Positions 52,369 to 61,427 of a stretch of DNA of 64,000 nucleotides are shown here, one piece after another (within the stretch, counting starts at the first letter, position 1; every line of letters begins with the position of its first letter). Location of the stretch: NCBI RefSeq assembly GCF_011038965.1, contig NZ_JAAKEB010000001.1:62001-126000 (forward strand), in the 5' to 3' direction. The stretch is from Adlercreutzia sp. ZJ141. GTDB lineage: Bacteria; Actinomycetota; Coriobacteriia; Coriobacteriales; Eggerthellaceae. The notes under the pieces are model-generated. The model was given only the letters and a program-made list of their open reading frames with translations. It was not told where the DNA came from and searched no databases. Made by a program: the position numbers and the translations under genes.

Positions 52369-53634
52369 ATGGCCAACGACGCTCTGGAAACCTTTCTGTT
52401 CACGTCCGAATCGGTAACCGAAGGACATCCCGACAAGATGTGCGATCAGATATCCGATGCCATCCTTGACGCTATTCTCGCTAAAGAGATCGAGCTTGCG
52501 AAAGCGGGCTACGTGTCGCCGAGCGGGCAACCTGCCGACGTGTCGCAGGTGCGCTGCGCGTGCGAGACGCTTGCCACGACTGGCATGGTGGTGGTGGCTG
52601 GTGAAATCCGCACGCAAGCCTACGTTGACGTGCCTGCAATCGTGCGTGATGTGGTGTGCGAGATCGGCTACGATCGCGCGAAGTACGGATTCGACGGCAC
52701 GACCTGTGGCGTACTGAATGCTATCCACGAGCAGTCGCCCGATATTGCTATGGGTGTTGATGAATCGTACGAGGCTCAGCACGGCCAAGCTGGCGACGAT
52801 GGGTACGACCGCATTGGTGCGGGTGACCAGGGCATGATGTTCGGTTATGCTTGCAACGAGACAAAAACGCTCATGCCCATGCCAATCTATCTGGCGCAAC
52901 GCATGGCCGAACGCCTGACTGCCGTTCGGAAATCGGGCGAACTTGGCTACCTGCGTCCCGATGGTAAGACGCAGGTGAGCGTGCGTTACGTGGGTGGGGT
53001 GCCGGTGAATGTTGAGAAAGTGGTAGTGTCTACGCAGCACTCTGAAACGATCGAGGGTGAACGCTTGCGCGCCGATGTCATCGATCATGTGGTTCGCCCG
53101 GTGCTTGCCGAAGAAGGTGTGGAACTTGCCCCTGCCGCCGACATCCACGTAAATCCCACGGGGCGTTTCGTCATCGGTGGTCCTATGGGCGATTGCGGTT
53201 TGACCGGGCGCAAGGTTATCGTTGACACGTACGGCGGCATGGGTCGTCACGGCGGCGGAGCGTTTTCAGGGAAGGACTGCACGAAGGTCGATCGTTCGGC
53301 TGCCTACGCGGCGCGCTGGGTAGCGAAGAACGTGGTGGCGGCAGGACTTGCCGATCGCTGCGAAGTGCAGGTTGCCTATGCTATCGGCGTGGCACGTCCG
53401 GTGAGTGTGATGGTGGACACGTTCGGTACGGCACATGTGCCTGAGGTTGACATCGAGCGTGCTGTTGATGAAGTGTTCGATCTGCGCCCTGGTGCTATCA
53501 TCGACGCACTCGACTTGCGCAGGCCCATCTACCAGAAGACGGCGGCATACGGCCATTTCGGACGTGAGCTTCCCGAGTTCACCTGGGAGCGTACCGATCG
53601 CACTGAGGAATTACGCCGCGCCGTTGGATTGTAA
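52369..53634 (+). CDS. metK: S-adenosylmethionine synthetase
   Basis: 421 residues. Motifs are [23 protein letters not shown] at the N-terminus, [16 protein letters not shown] (near residue 145), and [23 protein letters not shown], with the phosphate-binding loop. It makes SAM from methionine and ATP. It is some 20 residues longer than the common enzyme, mainly near residues 45-60. AAGGAGG lies 9 bases before the ATG. It is under the riboswitch at 52253. Confidence 0.97.
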   Translation: MANDALETFLFTSESVTEGHPDKMCDQISDAILDAILAKEIELAKAGYVSPSGQPADVSQVRCACETLATTGMVVVAGEIRTQAYVDVPAIVRDVVCEIGYDRAKYGFDGTTCGVLNAIHEQSPDIAMGVDESYEAQHGQAGDDGYDRIGAGDQGMMFGYACNETKTLMPMPIYLAQRMAERLTAVRKSGELGYLRPDGKTQVSVRYVGGVPVNVEKVVVSTQHSETIEGERLRADVIDHVVRPVLAEEGVELAPAADIHVNPTGRFVIGGPMGDCGLTGRKVIVDTYGGMGRHGGGAFSGKDCTKVDRSAAYAARWVAKNVVAAGLADRCEVQVAYAIGVARPVSVMVDTFGTAHVPEVDIERAVDEVFDLRPGAIIDALDLRRPIYQKTAAYGHFGRELPEFTWERTDRTEELRRAVGL

Positions 53635-53681
53635 CAAATGCGCAGACTGGCTGCGCGAACTTGCCATGACAAGGAGATGCC

Positions 53682-54941
53682 ATGACGAATAAAACGGTAC
53701 GTGACGTGCAATGCGATACGCAATGTGAACCCGACCAAACTGACCCTTCCGCTGCTCACGCTGCAGCGCCTGACGAAGCTGTTGATCCCGCATCGAAGCG
53801 CTTCCCGTGGCCGTTCAAGTTGTTCGGTGTCTTGTGTTTGATTCTCGGTGCGAGCACCTTCGTCTTCTTGGGCGTGATCGTGACGGCATTGGTTCTGTTC
53901 TTGCTCGACGGATCCATTGATGGCACTGTCGATGCTACCGCTGTTACCATCATGTGTTTGCAGGTGGCTGTTGAGCTATTACTGTCGCTCATGCAGATTC
54001 GCATTGGGTATCGCCTGTTGCGCAACCACCGCCGCGATGTGGCACGCACGGCCTACGTCATCAGTGGCCTTTTGGCGGTATCGCTGGTGTTAAGTGTGAT
54101 GACAAACGGGCCGTCAGAGGCGCTTATTCTGCCCACTATCAACCTTGGGGTATTCGTGCTGCTTTCTTCGTATGCCGATCCGGCCTTGCGCGAGGAACGG
54201 CAGCTGCGGCGTAAGCTGCGCTCGATGGAGGATCGGGCCGATGCCGAAGAGGGCGTGCTCGGACGCGACAAAACGGGCGAGGGCTATATTGCACTTGACT
54301 TCTTTAACCTGTTCTGGATTTTTGTGGTGTGCTGCTTCTTGGGGTTGGTGATCGAGCTCGTATACCACATGACCGTTGTCGATTTTGGGCACTATCAGGA
54401 TCGCGCGGGATTACTGTATGGCCCGTTCAGTCCGATCTACGGCGTGGGTGCTACGCTGCTCACCATTGCACTCAACCGCTTCTACGATCGCAACGTGTTT
54501 ATGATCTTTGTGGTAAGCGCTATCGTGGGTGGTGCGTTCGAGTTCTTCGTCAGCTGGTTCATGCAGTACGCATTCGGTATTCAGGCGTGGGACTATTCGG
54601 GCACGTTTTTGAATATCGACGGGCGCACGAACTTCAAGTTCATGTGCATGTGGGGCGTGCTCGGCGTGATATGGATCAAGTTGTGCCTGCCGCGCTTGCT
54701 GAAGCTGGTGAACTTGATTCCTTGGAATCTTCGCTACGTGGTTACTGCCGTGTGCGCGGCGCTTATGATTGTCGACTGCACGCTGACGCTGGTGGCATTC
54801 GATCGGTGGTACGGGCGCATTGCTGACAGGCCGGCGGAAACGGCGATCGAGTATTTCGTTGACGAACACTACGACAACGACTACATGGCCGAACGCTTCC
54901 AGACGATGACGATCAATCCCGACGAAGCGATTCGCGGCTAA
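53682..54941 (+). CDS. PF06541-family (putative ABC-transporter type IV) membrane protein
   Basis: 419 residues. About eight helices: four in the N-terminal half, and four in the C-terminal PF06541 region (residues 205-375), which has LYGPFSPIYGVGATLLT, YDRNVFMIFVVSAIVGGAFEFFVSWFMQ and the DYSGTFLNIDGRTNFKF segment. The real transport function of the family is not shown. The C-terminal tail (EYFVDEHYDNDYMAERFQ) is acidic. It follows metK by 47 bases. Its 3' end overlaps the converging MBL gene by 29 bases. Confidence 0.8.
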   Translation: MTNKTVRDVQCDTQCEPDQTDPSAAHAAAPDEAVDPASKRFPWPFKLFGVLCLILGASTFVFLGVIVTALVLFLLDGSIDGTVDATAVTIMCLQVAVELLLSLMQIRIGYRLLRNHRRDVARTAYVISGLLAVSLVLSVMTNGPSEALILPTINLGVFVLLSSYADPALREERQLRRKLRSMEDRADAEEGVLGRDKTGEGYIALDFFNLFWIFVVCCFLGLVIELVYHMTVVDFGHYQDRAGLLYGPFSPIYGVGATLLTIALNRFYDRNVFMIFVVSAIVGGAFEFFVSWFMQYAFGIQAWDYSGTFLNIDGRTNFKFMCMWGVLGVIWIKLCLPRLLKLVNLIPWNLRYVVTAVCAALMIVDCTLTLVAFDRWYGRIADRPAETAIEYFVDEHYDNDYMAERFQTMTINPDEAIRG

Positions 54942-55599
54942 GAGCGAAGCGCATGCGCTCAAGTGCCTGAATGTGAGGGTGCGCGCGTTTTACTTCATAA
55001 ACGAAGCGCGCACCATCCTCGCGATGTCCCACGGCGGTGCCGTAGTGCGTGGGAATGGCTGCTTGCGTGCGTATCTTACCAACGAAATCGGCGGCTTCCT
55101 TGGTGTCAAACGTGTAGGTGCCACCAACGGGCACCAGCGCAACGTCGCAGCTGACGAATAGGTTTTCCGGGTGTGCATCGGTGTCGCCGGCTATGTAGTA
55201 GCGTGTGGCGTTTGTGGTCAGCACATAGCCAACCCAGTCGTATTCTCGCAGGTGATAGTTCTTACCCACGTTGTAGGCGCGCACGGTTTCTATTGTGGTG
55301 TCACCGATTTGCAGCGTTTCCCCGGGCGCCATGAAGTGGACGTTGTGCACAAGATGTCGCCGATGCATGTCGGTAAGCTCGCGATTCTCTTCCATGCTCT
55401 TCGGCACAACGAGCACCGTGTCATCGTGCAGTACGCGCCGCAGATCGTCGGGCGAGAAGTGGTCGTAGTGGTCGTGCGTAACGCACACGATGTCGGCGTC
55501 GTGGGGTGCATCCGGCATTTCGAATGGGTCGAAATATACCGTTACATCTCCCTGAATGCGGATACAACTATGGGATATGACGTCGATTTCTTCGTACAT
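54913..55599 (-). CDS. MBL-fold metal-dependent hydrolase
   Basis: About 228 residues of the metallo-beta-lactamase fold (UPF0173-like). The metal site is THDHYDHFSPDD (HxHxDH); further ligands are in YYIAGDTDAHPE and IPTHYG. The substrate is unknown; relatives hydrolyse lactones or phosphodiesters. An ATG at 55599 with AGGAAGCGGC upstream is preferred to that at 55626. It converges on the PF06541 gene. Confidence 0.88.
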   Translation of the reverse strand: MYEEIDVISHSCIRIQGDVTVYFDPFEMPDAPHDADIVCVTHDHYDHFSPDDLRRVLHDDTVLVVPKSMEENRELTDMHRRHLVHNVHFMAPGETLQIGDTTIETVRAYNVGKNYHLREYDWVGYVLTTNATRYYIAGDTDAHPENLFVSCDVALVPVGGTYTFDTKEAADFVGKIRTQAAIPTHYGTAVGHREDGARFVYEVKRAHPHIQALERMRFALSRESLRRD

Positions 55600-55623
55600 G
55601 CCGCTTCCTTTCTGTGGTTGGCG

Positions 55624-55650
55624 CACGATATGCGTAACACGATATGCGTA
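55624..55650. repeat. Direct 13-mer repeat in the MBL upstream region
   Basis: CACGATATGCGTA occurs at 55624-55636 and 55638-55650, separated by one base. It lies 25-51 bases upstream of the MBL start, where a promoter would be. An operator for two adjacent protein sites is possible. Confidence 0.75.
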
Positions 55651-55725
55651 GAAGATTCGCTCTTTGGGCTGGGGAAGATTATAGCTGTTAGCTCGCCTGC
55701 GCGGTGGGCAGCGAGGTGCTGACTC

Positions 55726-56334
55726 TTACAGCGATAACTCCATAATTCGTTTGACAAGTTCTTGGACCGTAAGAAAAGGCCGCTTCGTGGTGTGGTTGCG
55801 TATCTCTGAGTTAATGATAGCCGTCTTTACGATCTTAGGCTTCTGGTCAATCGCATCGTTCATCCAAGCGAGATCAGCTTTGGTGTCATCGTCGTAATCG
55901 CCCTCGGATCCATGCTTTCTGCGATGAGCGCTGAGCTTCTGAAAGACAACGTTCTTGTCGGTATCGCCAGACTGCTCGAAATGCTGAAGAAGGTACATTT
56001 CGAACTGAGGGGCGGAGAACGCCAGGTGTACATCGTGGTCATCTGCGTACTTCAGTAATTCGGTATAGGTGTAAGGCATCTTGTCCTCATCGCATACCGC
56101 CCAGCATTCGATTTCGTGTTCGGTGTAGCCCATCTCATTGCAAAGCTCGTTGCGTTTGACAATTGTGTTATTAATGAGCGCGACGTGTTGGCCCTTCTGT
56201 CCATACACCTCGACCTCAACAAACGCAGGTGGACGGTAAAAGTCGAAGAGGATGTTGAAGTAAGCTTCCTCAGTCTTGCCCTCGCAATAGACCAGAAGAA
56301 CGCGCGGTATCTTGAGCTGCCTCCTTGCTGTCAT
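55726..56334 (-). CDS. RloB-like protein (TOPRIM-type nuclease)
   Basis: 202 residues. The N-terminus VLLVYCEGKTEEAYFNIL has the EGxTE motif of TOPRIM (OLD-type) nucleases. AVCDEDK holds the DxD pattern, and FSAPQFEMYLLQHF is typical of RloB. RloB is linked to RloA-type ATPases in restriction-modification and phage-defence loci. It is 1 base downstream of the ATPase gene, on the same strand. Its similarity to AriB of PARIS systems is only general. Confidence 0.85.
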   Translation of the reverse strand: MTARRQLKIPRVLLVYCEGKTEEAYFNILFDFYRPPAFVEVEVYGQKGQHVALINNTIVKRNELCNEMGYTEHEIECWAVCDEDKMPYTYTELLKYADDHDVHLAFSAPQFEMYLLQHFEQSGDTDKNVVFQKLSAHRRKHGSEGDYDDDTKADLAWMNDAIDQKPKIVKTAIINSEIRNHTTKRPFLTVQELVKRIMELSL

Positions 56335-56335
56335 G

Positions 56336-57544
56336 CTATCTATTCCTTACGCGCGGGACGGCACCATAGAGGCCGCGCAGGTAGCGGCTCTCCAGCGGTT
56401 CGGTCGTGCGTGCGCCCCGGTCTTTGAGCGGGATAACGTGAGATTCCTCTGCCATATCCTTCTCGATAAACACAATGTCATCACGCTCAGCGACATCGCC
56501 CATCAGAGGGGTTCCTTGAGTGTTGAGGATCAGTCGCGCGCCGGTCTTGTTCTCTTTACTTCTGAAGAGTGATACAAGAGCCTTTGCGAGATTGGGGTGT
56601 AGGTACGTGCCATACTCATCGAGATACAGCGTATGTCCGTTATCCAACGCGCTCACGATGGGTACTGCCATTTCGAAGAACTTCCTCGTTCCATTAGACT
56701 CTTGCGTCCAAAAGTCCATCGCCCCCATGCCGATGATGCTGAGCTCGTCGTCACGCACCGCGTGGAGCGTGCTGAATGTGGTCCCGCCGTTTGCGGCAAG
56801 GGCCTGCTTCACCTCCATAGGGATAGGGAATGCGTTGAGAATCTCTTCGGAGAATTTTGTCTCTCCGATGGCGATGTCTCTGATAGAAAAGTCACAGTTC
56901 CTGAGTAGCTTCAGGATTTTGACTCGCAAGTCTTCATTCCGCTTGAGTATCTCGATGAATTGCGGTGTGAAGTTTGCGCCTTGGTCGAGCATGATTGGTG
57001 TCGACTCGATGAGATTGAACACCGCCGCCGAGAACGGATTGTTGTCCTCGCGAGCTTTTGTTATGAGGAGCGTTTCGGGTCTCGTCTTGTCCTCGAGTGT
57101 CTTGTTGAAGCCATTCTTACTGGCGGCTTTGGAATCCACACCATTCTCCCCGCGATGGAATATCAAGTTCATGCGCCCGGTCTTGGGCGACTCAGCCTTG
57201 AGTGTCTCTTCGGTTACTCTGTCTGCAACGTAGCTGAACGAGTAGCTGAACCGTCTCTCGCTATAGGAGAAAACCGCCTCGAAGGTCGTGGGTTTGCCCC
57301 TGGCCCCTTCCCTGAGCAGGAAGGGCATGTAGGGTGGCTGCCAGTTGGCGTTTGACGAGTTTATGATGCTTGCTCTAAAGTCCTGTAGAGCACAAGCACT
57401 GTTCGACTTGCCGCTTGAGTTTGGTCCATAGATAACCGTCAACGTCCTTGGTAGCCCATCATTGTCCGTGAAGTCAAAGGTCTGCGGGGTGTAGAAGGAC
57501 CTATAGTTGGCAACAGTAAATGACAGGAGCTTGGCGACCTTCAC
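56336..57544 (-). CDS. AAA15/RloA-like ATPase
   Basis: About 402 residues of the ABC-like AAA15 family. Walker A is YGPNSSGKSN (near residue 40), and the C-terminal Walker B region is TLYLDEYGTYLHPNLAKALVSLF, with a GTPLMGD segment after it. FFEMAVPIVSALDNG precedes that. Such ATPases sense infection and trigger a paired effector, here the TOPRIM protein. The start is a GTG at 57544 with GGAAAGGAG upstream; the frame is open back to 57637, without support. Defence function is inferred from the family. Confidence 0.88.
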   Translation of the reverse strand: MKVAKLLSFTVANYRSFYTPQTFDFTDNDGLPRTLTVIYGPNSSGKSNSACALQDFRASIINSSNANWQPPYMPFLLREGARGKPTTFEAVFSYSERRFSYSFSYVADRVTEETLKAESPKTGRMNLIFHRGENGVDSKAASKNGFNKTLEDKTRPETLLITKAREDNNPFSAAVFNLIESTPIMLDQGANFTPQFIEILKRNEDLRVKILKLLRNCDFSIRDIAIGETKFSEEILNAFPIPMEVKQALAANGGTTFSTLHAVRDDELSIIGMGAMDFWTQESNGTRKFFEMAVPIVSALDNGHTLYLDEYGTYLHPNLAKALVSLFRSKENKTGARLILNTQGTPLMGDVAERDDIVFIEKDMAEESHVIPLKDRGARTTEPLESRYLRGLYGAVPRVRNR

Positions 57545-57802
57545 ACTGGCTCCTTTCCATGTAAAGTGACGTGATTGACATGAATTGTGGCATAAAGAAC
57601 GCCCTATTTCAAGCGAATCTGTCGAAATGCGACACATAACGTCAATATGAGGCCTATTAAACTACCAATTCATCCACTGAAGTTCTCTCGGTGTTTGTAA
57701 GGCAGACCTGTATTATGTACTGGTCTCTCGAATGATGTAATAATGCCGCCCTGTTGTCGTTAGTCGCTATGCGTTATTATGTGATCCTTTGGTGCTCAAC
57801 TT

Positions 57803-57886
57803 GGTTTTTTGGCCAGATAGAGTCCTGTTAACGCCGTCAACACGTGTTTTTTGGCCACTTTGGTTGTGAGGTGGCCAAAAAACATG
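57803..57886. repeat. Three copies of a TTTTTTGGCCA motif, two as an inverted pair
   Basis: GGTTTTTTGGCCAG lies near 57803-57816, GTTTTTTGGCCAC at 57846-57858 and its exact complement at 57871-57883. The last two form a 13-base-pair hairpin, with further pairing outside. It sits downstream of the RNase P RNA on the minus strand and upstream of the RloA gene. The interval 57545-57963 shows no gene. It may end rnpB transcription, but the T-runs are within the stem, not after it. Confidence 0.7.
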
Positions 57887-57963
57887 CGGTGACGGTGTGC
57901 TACCAGTCGGGCCGGTGAGAAACGAGGTGAAAGGCGCTGGGAAAGGCGGCGGTTGGAAAGCAT

Positions 57964-58324
57964 GCGAGTGGGCCGATAAGCCGGGTTCTGTCGAAGGACG
58001 ATCATTTATCTCGAACGCATGTCGCCATGCGCCTCAAGCGCGCAACCCGAACGCTGGCAAGGGCGGCTTTAGTCGCGTTCCTATTTGCGTTTGCTCCAGA
58101 TGGGGTTTGCCAAGCCACGCCGTTGCCGACGCGCTGGTGCGCTCTTACCGCACCGTTTCAGCTTTTCTCCTGGTTTGGCGGCACGCAGGCCGTTTCAGCA
58201 GGGGAGTCTTCTTTTCTGTGGCACTTTCCGTCGGGTCACCCCGCCCAGCTGTTAGCTGGCATCTTGCCCTTTGGAGCCCGGACTTTCCTCACGCCGAAGC
58301 GCGCGATCGCCTGGCCCACTCGCG
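57964..58324 (-). ncRNA. rnpB: RNase P RNA (class A)
   Basis: Read on the minus strand, the sequence has the conserved 5' block GAGGAAAGTCCGGGCTCC (58290-58273) and the 3' block ACAGAACCCGGCTTAT (57991-57976). P1 is formed by CGAGTGGGCC near 57965-57974 and the complement near 58313-58322. The length is about 361 bases, as expected. It is the catalytic part of the tRNA 5'-end maturation enzyme. Open frames on either strand within it are not genes. A good promoter lies just upstream. Confidence 0.96.
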
Positions 58325-58330
58325 CGTGCT

Positions 58331-58359
58331 ATTCTAACGTTCCCGCTCATCGTACGCAA
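58331..58359 (-). promoter_or_regulatory. Promoter of rnpB
   Basis: On the minus strand TTGCGT (58359-58354) and TAGAAT (58336-58331) have a 17-base spacer. The -10 box ends 7 bases before the predicted RNA 5' end at 58324. Confidence 0.75.
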
Positions 58360-58469
58360 CGAGCACCGCAAGAAAAGGTGAGGTGTTCAATGCGGCTGGC
58401 ACGGCGATGTGGTCTGGCGGGTGAGACTAACGTACAATGGAATAGTGAGTTGGTAAGGAGTTGCCAAAT

Positions 58470-59621
58470 ATGAATAGAGTTTTAAATTACGGCGATGCTG
58501 TCTCCGTCATCAAACGTGCAATCCTTGAGGCGCAGGGTATTGCTGCCAGAAACGTCAACGAGGTTCAGCTCAAGCTTTACTATCTAATCGGTGGCTTCAT
58601 TTCCAGGAATACTCGTGATGGCAAATGGGGTACAGGAGCTATTGAGGCAATCAGCGCTCAACTAAAAAAAGAGCTTCCTGGACTAAGAGGCTATTCGCCA
58701 ACAAACTTAAAAAACATGAGGTTATTCTATGAGGCATGGAGTTATGTCTTTAACGATAGTCAGAGCTTGGTTGATATTTCGTCAGTTGCAACTGACGAAA
58801 TAAAACTTGAATCTTTTCCGAATGATCCTTTGTCAATTCGTCAGTCGCAACTGACGAATTGTACAGAAGAATTTGGCATCGGATTTTTCTCTGTAAGTTT
58901 CACCGGCCACATGACGATTATAAATCAAACGAAAGACAAAGACGCCCGCATCTTCTACATCCAGGAAGCCGCACGAAACCACTTCTCTGTCGAAACGCTG
59001 AAACGGGCAATTCGAGAGGACGACTACCACCATCAAGGGGCATTACCCAATAACTTCCTGCAAGCCTTAACCTCGGAAGAACAAGCCTTCAGGGCGGTCA
59101 ACGCATTCAAGGACGAGTACCTGCTTGACTTCATCAATATCGAGGAGCTTGGAGCCAGGGACAAAGATGTAGACGAGCGTCTGCTGGAGCAGCGCATCGT
59201 TCACAACATCCGCGACTTCATATTGAAATTCGGGCGTGATTTTGCCTTCTTGGGGAATCAATACCGCATAGAGGCGTTCGGGGAAGAGCAGTTCATCGAC
59301 CTTCTTTTCTTCAATCGCGAGCTCAACTGTCTGGTTGCCATCGAGCTGAAGACCGGCCCCTTCAAAACCTCCTACCTTGGCCAACTGAACGGGTATTTGA
59401 GCCTTCTCGACGAATTCGTTCGCAAGCCCAACGAGAACCAGTCCGTGGGTATCGTGCTTTGCAAAGATGCGAACAAGGCGTTCGTCGATTTCGTCATCCG
59501 CGACTACGATAAGCCATTGGGAGTGGCAACCTACAAGACCTCCAAGGACATGCCCCGTGACATTCTGCAAGAGCTTCCGCCCATTGACGAACTGAGGAAG
59601 CTATTGGAAAGAAGTGAGTAA
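58470..59621 (+). CDS. DUF1016/YhcG-family PDDEXK nuclease
   Basis: 383 residues. The N-terminal DUF1016 helical domain has IKRAILEAQGIAARNVN, LYYLIGGFIS and YSPTNLKNMRLFYEAW. A variable linker (about 95-135) follows. The C-terminal nuclease has FIDLLFFNRELNCLVAIELKTG (Asp ... Glu-x-Lys) and NGYLSLLDEFVRKPNENQSVGIVLCKDAN. The family is associated with mobile elements and phage-defence loci; targets are unknown. The linker is coded by two palindromes (58775-58802 and 58834-58861). TAAGGAG lies 9 bases before the ATG at 58470. The upstream part of the gene is lower in GC than the downstream part. Confidence 0.88.
   Translation: MNRVLNYGDAVSVIKRAILEAQGIAARNVNEVQLKLYYLIGGFISRNTRDGKWGTGAIEAISAQLKKELPGLRGYSPTNLKNMRLFYEAWSYVFNDSQSLVDISSVATDEIKLESFPNDPLSIRQSQLTNCTEEFGIGFFSVSFTGHMTIINQTKDKDARIFYIQEAARNHFSVETLKRAIREDDYHHQGALPNNFLQALTSEEQAFRAVNAFKDEYLLDFINIEELGARDKDVDERLLEQRIVHNIRDFILKFGRDFAFLGNQYRIEAFGEEQFIDLLFFNRELNCLVAIELKTGPFKTSYLGQLNGYLSLLDEFVRKPNENQSVGIVLCKDANKAFVDFVIRDYDKPLGVATYKTSKDMPRDILQELPPIDELRKLLERSE
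58775..58861. repeat. Two related palindromes inside the DUF1016 gene
   Basis: A perfect 28-base palindrome at 58775-58802 (half-site TATTTCGTCAGTTG) and a near-perfect one at 58834-58861 (half-site CAATTCGTCAGT, 4-base centre) share the core TTCGTCAGT-GCAACTGACGAA. They code for SVATDE and IRQSQLTN in the linker between the two protein domains. Confidence 0.9.
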
Positions 59622-59710
59622 TGTTTAGATCACGGTATTCAGAGGAAGCCGCCGTTCAGATTCCAGCTGGCGAACTATTGCGGAGCGAGCTGGGGTGGGA
59701 AGAATCGAGT

Positions 59711-59739
59711 GTTTGTTTTCGTAGTATGCGAAAGCAAAC
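59711..59739 (+). repeat. Stem-loop between the DUF1016 and thiamine pyrophosphokinase genes
   Basis: GTTTGTTTTCG (59711-59721) pairs with CGAAAGCAAAC (59729-59739) with one G-T pair and a 7-base loop. No T-tract follows. It may end or protect the upstream mRNA. Confidence 0.5.
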
Positions 59740-59788
59740 GCGAAAAGCATGTGCGAACGGGTGCTTAGACGGGGAAAGAGGTTGACGT

Positions 59789-60433
59789 ATGGCATCGTGT
59801 GCGTTGGTGGGGGCAAGTGATTTCAATGAGGCGCACTTTCGTGCGTGCATTGCTGCGAACGGCTTCGATGCGGTGTTTGCAGTTGATGGGGGGCTTGCAC
59901 ACCTTACACGTGCGGGCTTTGATGCTGACGTTGCCGTTGGTGATTTCGACTCGCTGAACTACGTTCCCGAAGGGCTGCCGGTAGAGCGCCATCCTATGTT
60001 GAAAGATGCAAGCGATATGGAGCTTGCATTCGAGAGTGCACTTGCGGCTGGCTTCGATGATATTTCGGTATACGGGGGGCTCGGGCGCAGGCTCGATCAC
60101 ACGCTTGCGAACTTGCAGGTGTTCGCGCGCGCTGCCGAACGGGGTGCGCGCGTGCGCGCTATTGGTGATGACGTTGCTGTACAGCTGCTTGCCGGCCCCG
60201 GCGAGATTTCGCTTGCCGGTGAACCAGTGGGGGGTGTGGTGTCAGTGTTTTCGATGAGCGATGCGGCGCGTGGCGTGGTGGAGCAAGGGCTTAAGTGGGA
60301 ACTTGACGGCATAACACTTTCGAACCGCACGTCACTTGGGTTATCGAACGAGTTTTTGGGACGTCCAGCTTCGGTATCGGTAGAAGTAGGCACAATCGTG
60401 ATCATCACGCCTCTTTCCGCTTTACGGATGTAG
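59789..60433 (+). CDS. Thiamine pyrophosphokinase
   Basis: 214 residues. Family motifs are AVDGGLAHL (near residue 32), VGDFDSL (near 50), KDASDMELAFESAL (near 74) and YGGLGRRLDHTLANL (near 94). It converts thiamine and ATP to thiamine diphosphate, the cofactor of the transketolase encoded at 29273. It stands alone between accessory genes. Confidence 0.93.
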   Translation: MASCALVGASDFNEAHFRACIAANGFDAVFAVDGGLAHLTRAGFDADVAVGDFDSLNYVPEGLPVERHPMLKDASDMELAFESALAAGFDDISVYGGLGRRLDHTLANLQVFARAAERGARVRAIGDDVAVQLLAGPGEISLAGEPVGGVVSVFSMSDAARGVVEQGLKWELDGITLSNRTSLGLSNEFLGRPASVSVEVGTIVIITPLSALRM

Positions 60434-60506
60434 CTGTATTAAAACGTGCCAAGGGATATGCTATGCACAAGCGACAAAGAGAACACCCGTCAACATATCC
60501 CCCCTC

Positions 60507-60534
60507 TTACAAAAGCATGAACATCCTGTATAAA
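60507..60534 (+). promoter_or_regulatory. Candidate promoter of the Ala/Lys-rich protein gene
   Basis: TTACAA (60507-60512) and TATAAA (60529-60534) with a 16-base spacer lie 68 bases upstream of the start codon at 60602. Confidence 0.5.
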
Positions 60535-60601
60535 ATGACAAGTTCCGAGAAAAGCCGTCGCAATATACCACTCGCATCGCACAACGGGAAAGGGGACTAA
60601 T

Positions 60602-61342
60602 ATGGCAGGAAACGATTATGCACAGGCTGTTGATGCGGCGTTCGTTGTAGTTGAAGCCGTTGTGGATAAGCTTCCCGGCAGCAAAGCGCACGCGGTCGCT
60701 CACGCGATCAAGGCAGCGAAACCGGTTGCGAAGAAAGCAGCGAAGGCCGCACCGGCTGTTGCGGTTGTTGCGAAGCCCGCGTTCGACAAGGCAAAGCAGG
60801 CCGCCCCCGATGCCGCCCATAAAGCCGGACAAATCGCCGGACAGGCGGGACACGCCGCTGCGAATGCTGCTGGTATGGCAAAGAGAAACGTCGTTCGCGT
60901 GGCTTCATCCGCAAAAGGGAAAGCATATGAAGTCGTCAAGCGAGCAGCAGACAAACGCAAGAAAAAGCTCTCGCAGGCCGAGGCACTACAGCAGCTTCTT
61001 GAGCGTGCGCCCGTCAAGGTGTCAGCCACTGATCTTTCTCAATCAAACGACACCGATCTCGACATTGCCTTACAAAGGTTTCTGCACTATCCCGGATGTT
61101 ATGCAGCCATCACGTATGGGGCGGCAAACAAGGAAAAAGGCTTGACCAACTACAACGAGGCTCATGTGCTCTATGCGGAGGATATGGGCAAAGCCATGGT
61201 CGCCGATATCGAGGGTCGAGGAAGCTACGATATCTATGCGGATGTTAAGCACGATCAGAACGTGATGTTCTTTCTCTACCCCTGCAACGCAGAAGACGCA
61301 GACGATCTTATGAACTCACTCACAAAGGTACTTATCGAATGA
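60602..61342 (+). CDS. Protein with Ala/Lys-rich, histone H1-like N-terminus and unrecognised C-terminal domain
   Basis: 246 residues. After a short start, residues 35-115 are rich in Ala, Lys and Pro (AKPVAKKAAKAAPAV, AGQIAGQAGHAAANAAGMAKR), like H1/H-NS-type basic tails. The C-terminal 125 residues form an apparently globular domain with PGCYAAITYGA, NYNEAHVLYAEDMGKAMV and GSYDIYADVKHDQNVMFFLYPC. The G-C-Y and DIYADVK pattern faintly recalls GIY-YIG folds, but I cannot support that. A GGGAAAGGGG site precedes the ATG. A terminator follows. Possible DNA binding is inference. Confidence 0.7.
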   Translation: MAGNDYAQAVDAAFVVVEAVVDKLPGSKAHAVAHAIKAAKPVAKKAAKAAPAVAVVAKPAFDKAKQAAPDAAHKAGQIAGQAGHAAANAAGMAKRNVVRVASSAKGKAYEVVKRAADKRKKKLSQAEALQQLLERAPVKVSATDLSQSNDTDLDIALQRFLHYPGCYAAITYGAANKEKGLTNYNEAHVLYAEDMGKAMVADIEGRGSYDIYADVKHDQNVMFFLYPCNAEDADDLMNSLTKVLIE

Positions 61343-61427
61343 ATATTACGCGCCAATCGGTGCATGATTCCACGGCGCATCGGTGCGCCGTTCCATAATC
61401 CATCGGTGCACACCGATGTACTTTCCT

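Noticed and set aside
57897-58473. Open frames of 146 and 148 codons on the plus strand
   Set aside because: They lie within the RNase P RNA gene on the other strand.
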